From contig OZ024854.1 of NCBI GenBank assembly GCA_964017155.1, forward strand, positions 12,360,798 to 12,424,797: a stretch of 64,000 bases of DNA, in the 5' to 3' direction. Source of the DNA: Oasisia sp. SBJ-2009 (lineage: Eukaryota; Annelida; Polychaeta; Sabellida; Siboglinidae). Below are positions 61,207 to 64,000 of the stretch, one piece after another. Position 1 is the first letter of the stretch. Every line of letters starts with the position of its first letter. Below the pieces are notes generated by a model that searched no databases, had not been told where the DNA came from, and worked only from the letters and a program-made list of their open reading frames with translations. The translations under genes and the position numbers were made by a program.

Positions 61207-62439
61207 GATTGATACAATATCATTTTGTTGTATACGTGCATGTGCTATTCCACATAGTACTAGAGGTGGCAGTGACATTATTTGCATACACTAGTTCAAT
61301 CCAGATATGAGAAAGACAGCACCAACTTCCTAAGAGACATAATATATAAGCCCAATTGATATATACATATTATTATTATTTTTTTTTTACTCATAGAAGA
61401 TACCGATATCTTGCAATGATATAATAACATATAAGATAATTGTTTATAATTATGGAAACAAATATAAAGCAAAACTGATTTTTATATTTATTGTCGGCCA
61501 TCTTGGACTTTTGCGGTATGTAAATCATATATTAATTAGTTTCAATTAGTCGTGATTTATACACCATTATGTAGATAATTCCTTTCTGGTTCAGACAATG
61601 TAAACTGTTATATTATTATGATGATACGTTTTTACAATACCTTCATTATGTGAATCCATGTTTAATCATATTGTTGCGGCACGCAGAAACTCATGACCTA
61701 ATAGGTTAATAGTTACGTAAATAACAAAGTTATGCAATTTTAAAATCAATTTTATTGAAATATTTATCAACACAAAACACAATAATTAGCTCATTGTCAG
61801 TTTTTCTTTAGGTCCTCCACACTCCGCAACGTCGTCGATAGAGCGTTGACCTCTGCCGTCACAGCATTCCATCCCTTTTTCTGTCCCTGTTCTACAAGGT
61901 TGGTTTGAATCGGCCTTGTAACAGTTGTCATATTTGGCCGTATGCTTGTATTAAGGCACAACCTCAGCATGAGAAAGGTTGTCCTTATAATTTCGCTGTT
62001 GTCTCACTGCTTCCACCTTGAGAACTGTCAAAGGTGAAATGAAGTATGGTAAGATTTCTTCTCAAAACGCGGCAATCCGCTTATCGGTTACTCGTGCCGG
62101 TATCCGCTAGTTGGGCGGCATCTGGGTGGCTGTTGTGCACCGCACCCAGTGCGGTCACCCAGCTAGATGACACCTATAGAGATAGGGGTAATTTTACCGC
62201 CTAACTTGGGTGCGTGTCATGCAACCGGCCACAGAAGCACACCCTGGCTAATAATACGTCATATCGTGCTGTGTCGGGGAGTGTATGCAGGTTGTAGCTC
62301 CTCGTGAAGACCGTGAAGTCAGTTAAACGTTGAATAAGTCGTTTGGCCGCACCTCTTCCAAATCGTTACACACGATTGGCAAACATGAAACCGAGTTACG
62401 ACAGCCTTCTTGAGTTCCGGTAGCGTCGATTATCTAGAC
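61207..62439. other. Between the direct repeats; possible Myb/SANT-like remnant
   Basis: Mostly non-coding. On the minus strand, about 61805-61935 reads RPNMTTVTRPIQTNLVEQGQ, then KKGWNAVTAEVNALSTTLRS and VEDLKK. This resembles the end of the Myb/SANT-like DNA-binding domain found with Harbinger-type transposons, but the start of the domain is missing. Confidence 0.3.
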
Positions 62440-62930
62440 TCCTTGAGGTGGCAGCACTTTTCAGCCCCCCAACTCCGCCTGCCGATGTAACCGGCGGGCG
62501 GCCTTACCCGATATTAGGATAGAGATGCTGATTGATTCTCAGTCCGAATTTGAAGTAACACATTAAATAAGGATACTTTTTTCAGATAATGTTGTATTAT
62601 TATTTTTTAAATAAAACATAAATCTTATATTAACACTAAAATAATAAAAAATATAAATGTATAGTTGTTTATGAAATCGGAATTACGGCAGGATTAACCA
62701 GTATCCGTGAGGTGGCAGCATTTTGTAGCCCCACGCGGATAACACAATGATAGCTGTTTATCAAATAATGCTGCATTATAAGACATTTTCAAAATTAACC
62801 TTATATAAACAAACACAAAAATATGAAACATAAATTTGCAGTTTTCAAAATGAAAATAGGAATTACGGGAGGAATAACCAATATCCGTGAGGTGGCAGCA
62901 TTGTTAAGCCCACGCTGATAGCATTCAAAA
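62440..62930 (+). repeat. GC-rich box repeats related to 3150-3420
   Basis: Three boxes with CCTTGAGGTGGCAGCA or TCCGTGAGGTGGCAGCA at about 62450, 62704 and 62884. The first is followed by GGCGGGCGGCCTTACCC. AT-rich segments with GGAATTACGG separate the boxes. Confidence 0.6.
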
Positions 62931-63004
62931 GCCGGCTAAATTCATATTTCAATGTGAGCATGAATAGTGTTCGTTGGCAGCGGCGTAGATAAAGGTTCCA
63001 AGCA

Positions 63005-63062
63005 CGATGACTTTGATTTTGTTTCTTGGATACTGTTCTGTAATATGAACTATTTATACATC
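63005..63062 (+). mobile_element. Short Penelope-terminus-like fragment
   Basis: GATGACTTTGATTTTGTTTC and TGAACTATTTATAC match the region right of the inverted repeat at 13929-13990. It lies directly before the second direct repeat. Confidence 0.4.
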
Positions 63063-63064
63063 TC

Positions 63065-64000
63065 TCGATCGGAAATGAAGGAAACGTTATAATACATGCC
63101 TATAGAAAACGCAACTATGGTCTGCATGATAAGGCCTATATCAGTTCAGCTTTCCAACGTAGTGCAATCAGCATCGATATATAACAACACATATCCAATT
63201 ATATGTCTTAATTACAATTAAAGTGAGATACCAAATTGCTGCCCCCACAGTTTGACATCCGGTCATTCTGAGGAAGGGCCGATTAAGTTACTCTTTCAAT
63301 CATCTTAATTACTTTCTATCATACGCGAGTTCCGGTTATCCGGGGGAGCGACGATTAAATTACTAATTAGTTGCTTTATTGAACTGAATACGGCTGTCCA
63401 CTCTCGTGAATGTTTCCGGTTGTCATTCCCCTCGTTTCCTGATTATAACAATAACTATAATTATTATATTAGCTTCTAAGCTCAATTAATCCAATTTACT
63501 TCTACACCAGTTTCTAGCCTGATATAATACATACTTACTATAACAGTTTGTAACCTTAACTAATCCCTTAAATAAACATCATTTAACTAAACACCGTGGA
63601 TGAACGTTACAAGGGGAGTTGCCGACAGTTTGCCACCAAATTTTCATATATTGAATGAGAAAAACGGTATTTACTAGCGAAATCAAATCAGCAATGGATT
63701 GTAGATGTTTCGTGGTATCGGTGACTATGAGCAAGAGTTGCAGATGTTAAGTTATTATGTCTGATGATTCGGATGCAAATGTGAAAAGCAGCAACGATGC
63801 TGACAGCCGTGGTTGACATCGGCGACATTTATGTATGTTCTGAGTTGTATTAGCCACAAAGAAAAACAGTTTTTCATGTTTCTTGTCGGCCATCTTATTT
63901 CTTTTCTGGATGTTTTACATAAATGATATTCTGATTATTTTAAGTAATCTTTGCAGACACACGACATTAATTATGATGCCACAGTGTCGGCAAATTTATT
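63065..64000 (+). repeat. Direct repeat, second copy (cut by the right window edge)
   Basis: Second copy of 60271-61206, offset by 2794 bp. It runs off the window, so its full length is unknown. Confidence 0.92.

Noticed and set aside
62080..62230. Structured RNA suggested by GCACCGCACCCAGTGCGGTC and nearby pairing
   Set aside because: A simple hairpin can be drawn, but I recognise no family and see no second copy.
60271..64000. LTR retrotransposon with the direct repeats as LTRs
   Set aside because: No gag/pol trace between the copies, no TG...CA ends or primer-binding site seen, and the second copy is cut by the edge.

Overview
The window is eukaryotic, almost certainly from a metazoan. 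Its coding exons are short, with GT/AG splice sites and phase-matched junctions. It carries animal extracellular domains (NIDO, chitin-binding CBM14/peritrophin, EGF), animal-type retroelements (CR1/jockey/RTE-like LINEs, Penelope-like elements) and very large amounts of simple repeat. This domain mix suits a marine invertebrate such as a mollusc or lancelet, but the sequence alone does not fix the species. Nothing prokaryotic is present.

Layout. 1-3.4 kb: a CR1-type retrotransposon on the minus strand with an intact esterase-type ORF1 and an open endonuclease ORF2 that runs off the left edge. 3.6-18.2 kb: a repeat-dominated tract with 7-bp and 4-bp satellites, GC-rich MITE-like elements, decayed LINE pieces, a foldback element, an inverted repeat with hammerhead-ribozyme-like motifs, and one orphan LamG-like exon. 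18.31-35.30 kb: a very large palindrome with two arms of about 8.3 kb around a 400-bp spacer. Each arm holds decayed copies of two NIDO exons, nested LINE fragments, and a 5.8-5.9 kb DNA transposon with about 290-bp inverted termini that itself carries a LINE. 35.3-38.9 kb: a Penelope-like element, then a broken copy of a signal-peptide exon. 38.85-40.2 kb: 5-, 3- and 6-bp arrays. 40.55-56.94 kb: the one gene that looks alive.

The gene, on the minus strand, is read as eight exons: 56938-56738 (signal peptide and start of NIDO), 53874-53632, 50073-49966 and 48921-48771 (rest of NIDO), 48245-48075 (CBM14), 42498-42379 (linker), 41832-41719 and 40736-40623 (EGF). All junction phases agree. The product would be a secreted protein of roughly 410-430 residues that could bridge chitin and extracellular matrix; this role is inferred from the domains. 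Introns hold a Penelope-like element (intron 1), LINE fragments (intron 2) and a 1.6-kb minisatellite (intron 5).

The 27.0-38.85 kb block is a segmental duplicate of about 49.5-57.87 kb (5' half of the gene). It was later invaded by the transposon, and the part up to 35.3 kb was copied in inverted form to make the palindrome. Frameshifts and stops show that the duplicate gene copy is dead. 57.87-59.74 kb is a second pentanucleotide satellite, paralogous in position to the one at 38.85 kb. 60.27-64.0 kb holds a direct repeat with a 2.8-kb period and relics of the GC-rich boxes seen near 3.2 kb.
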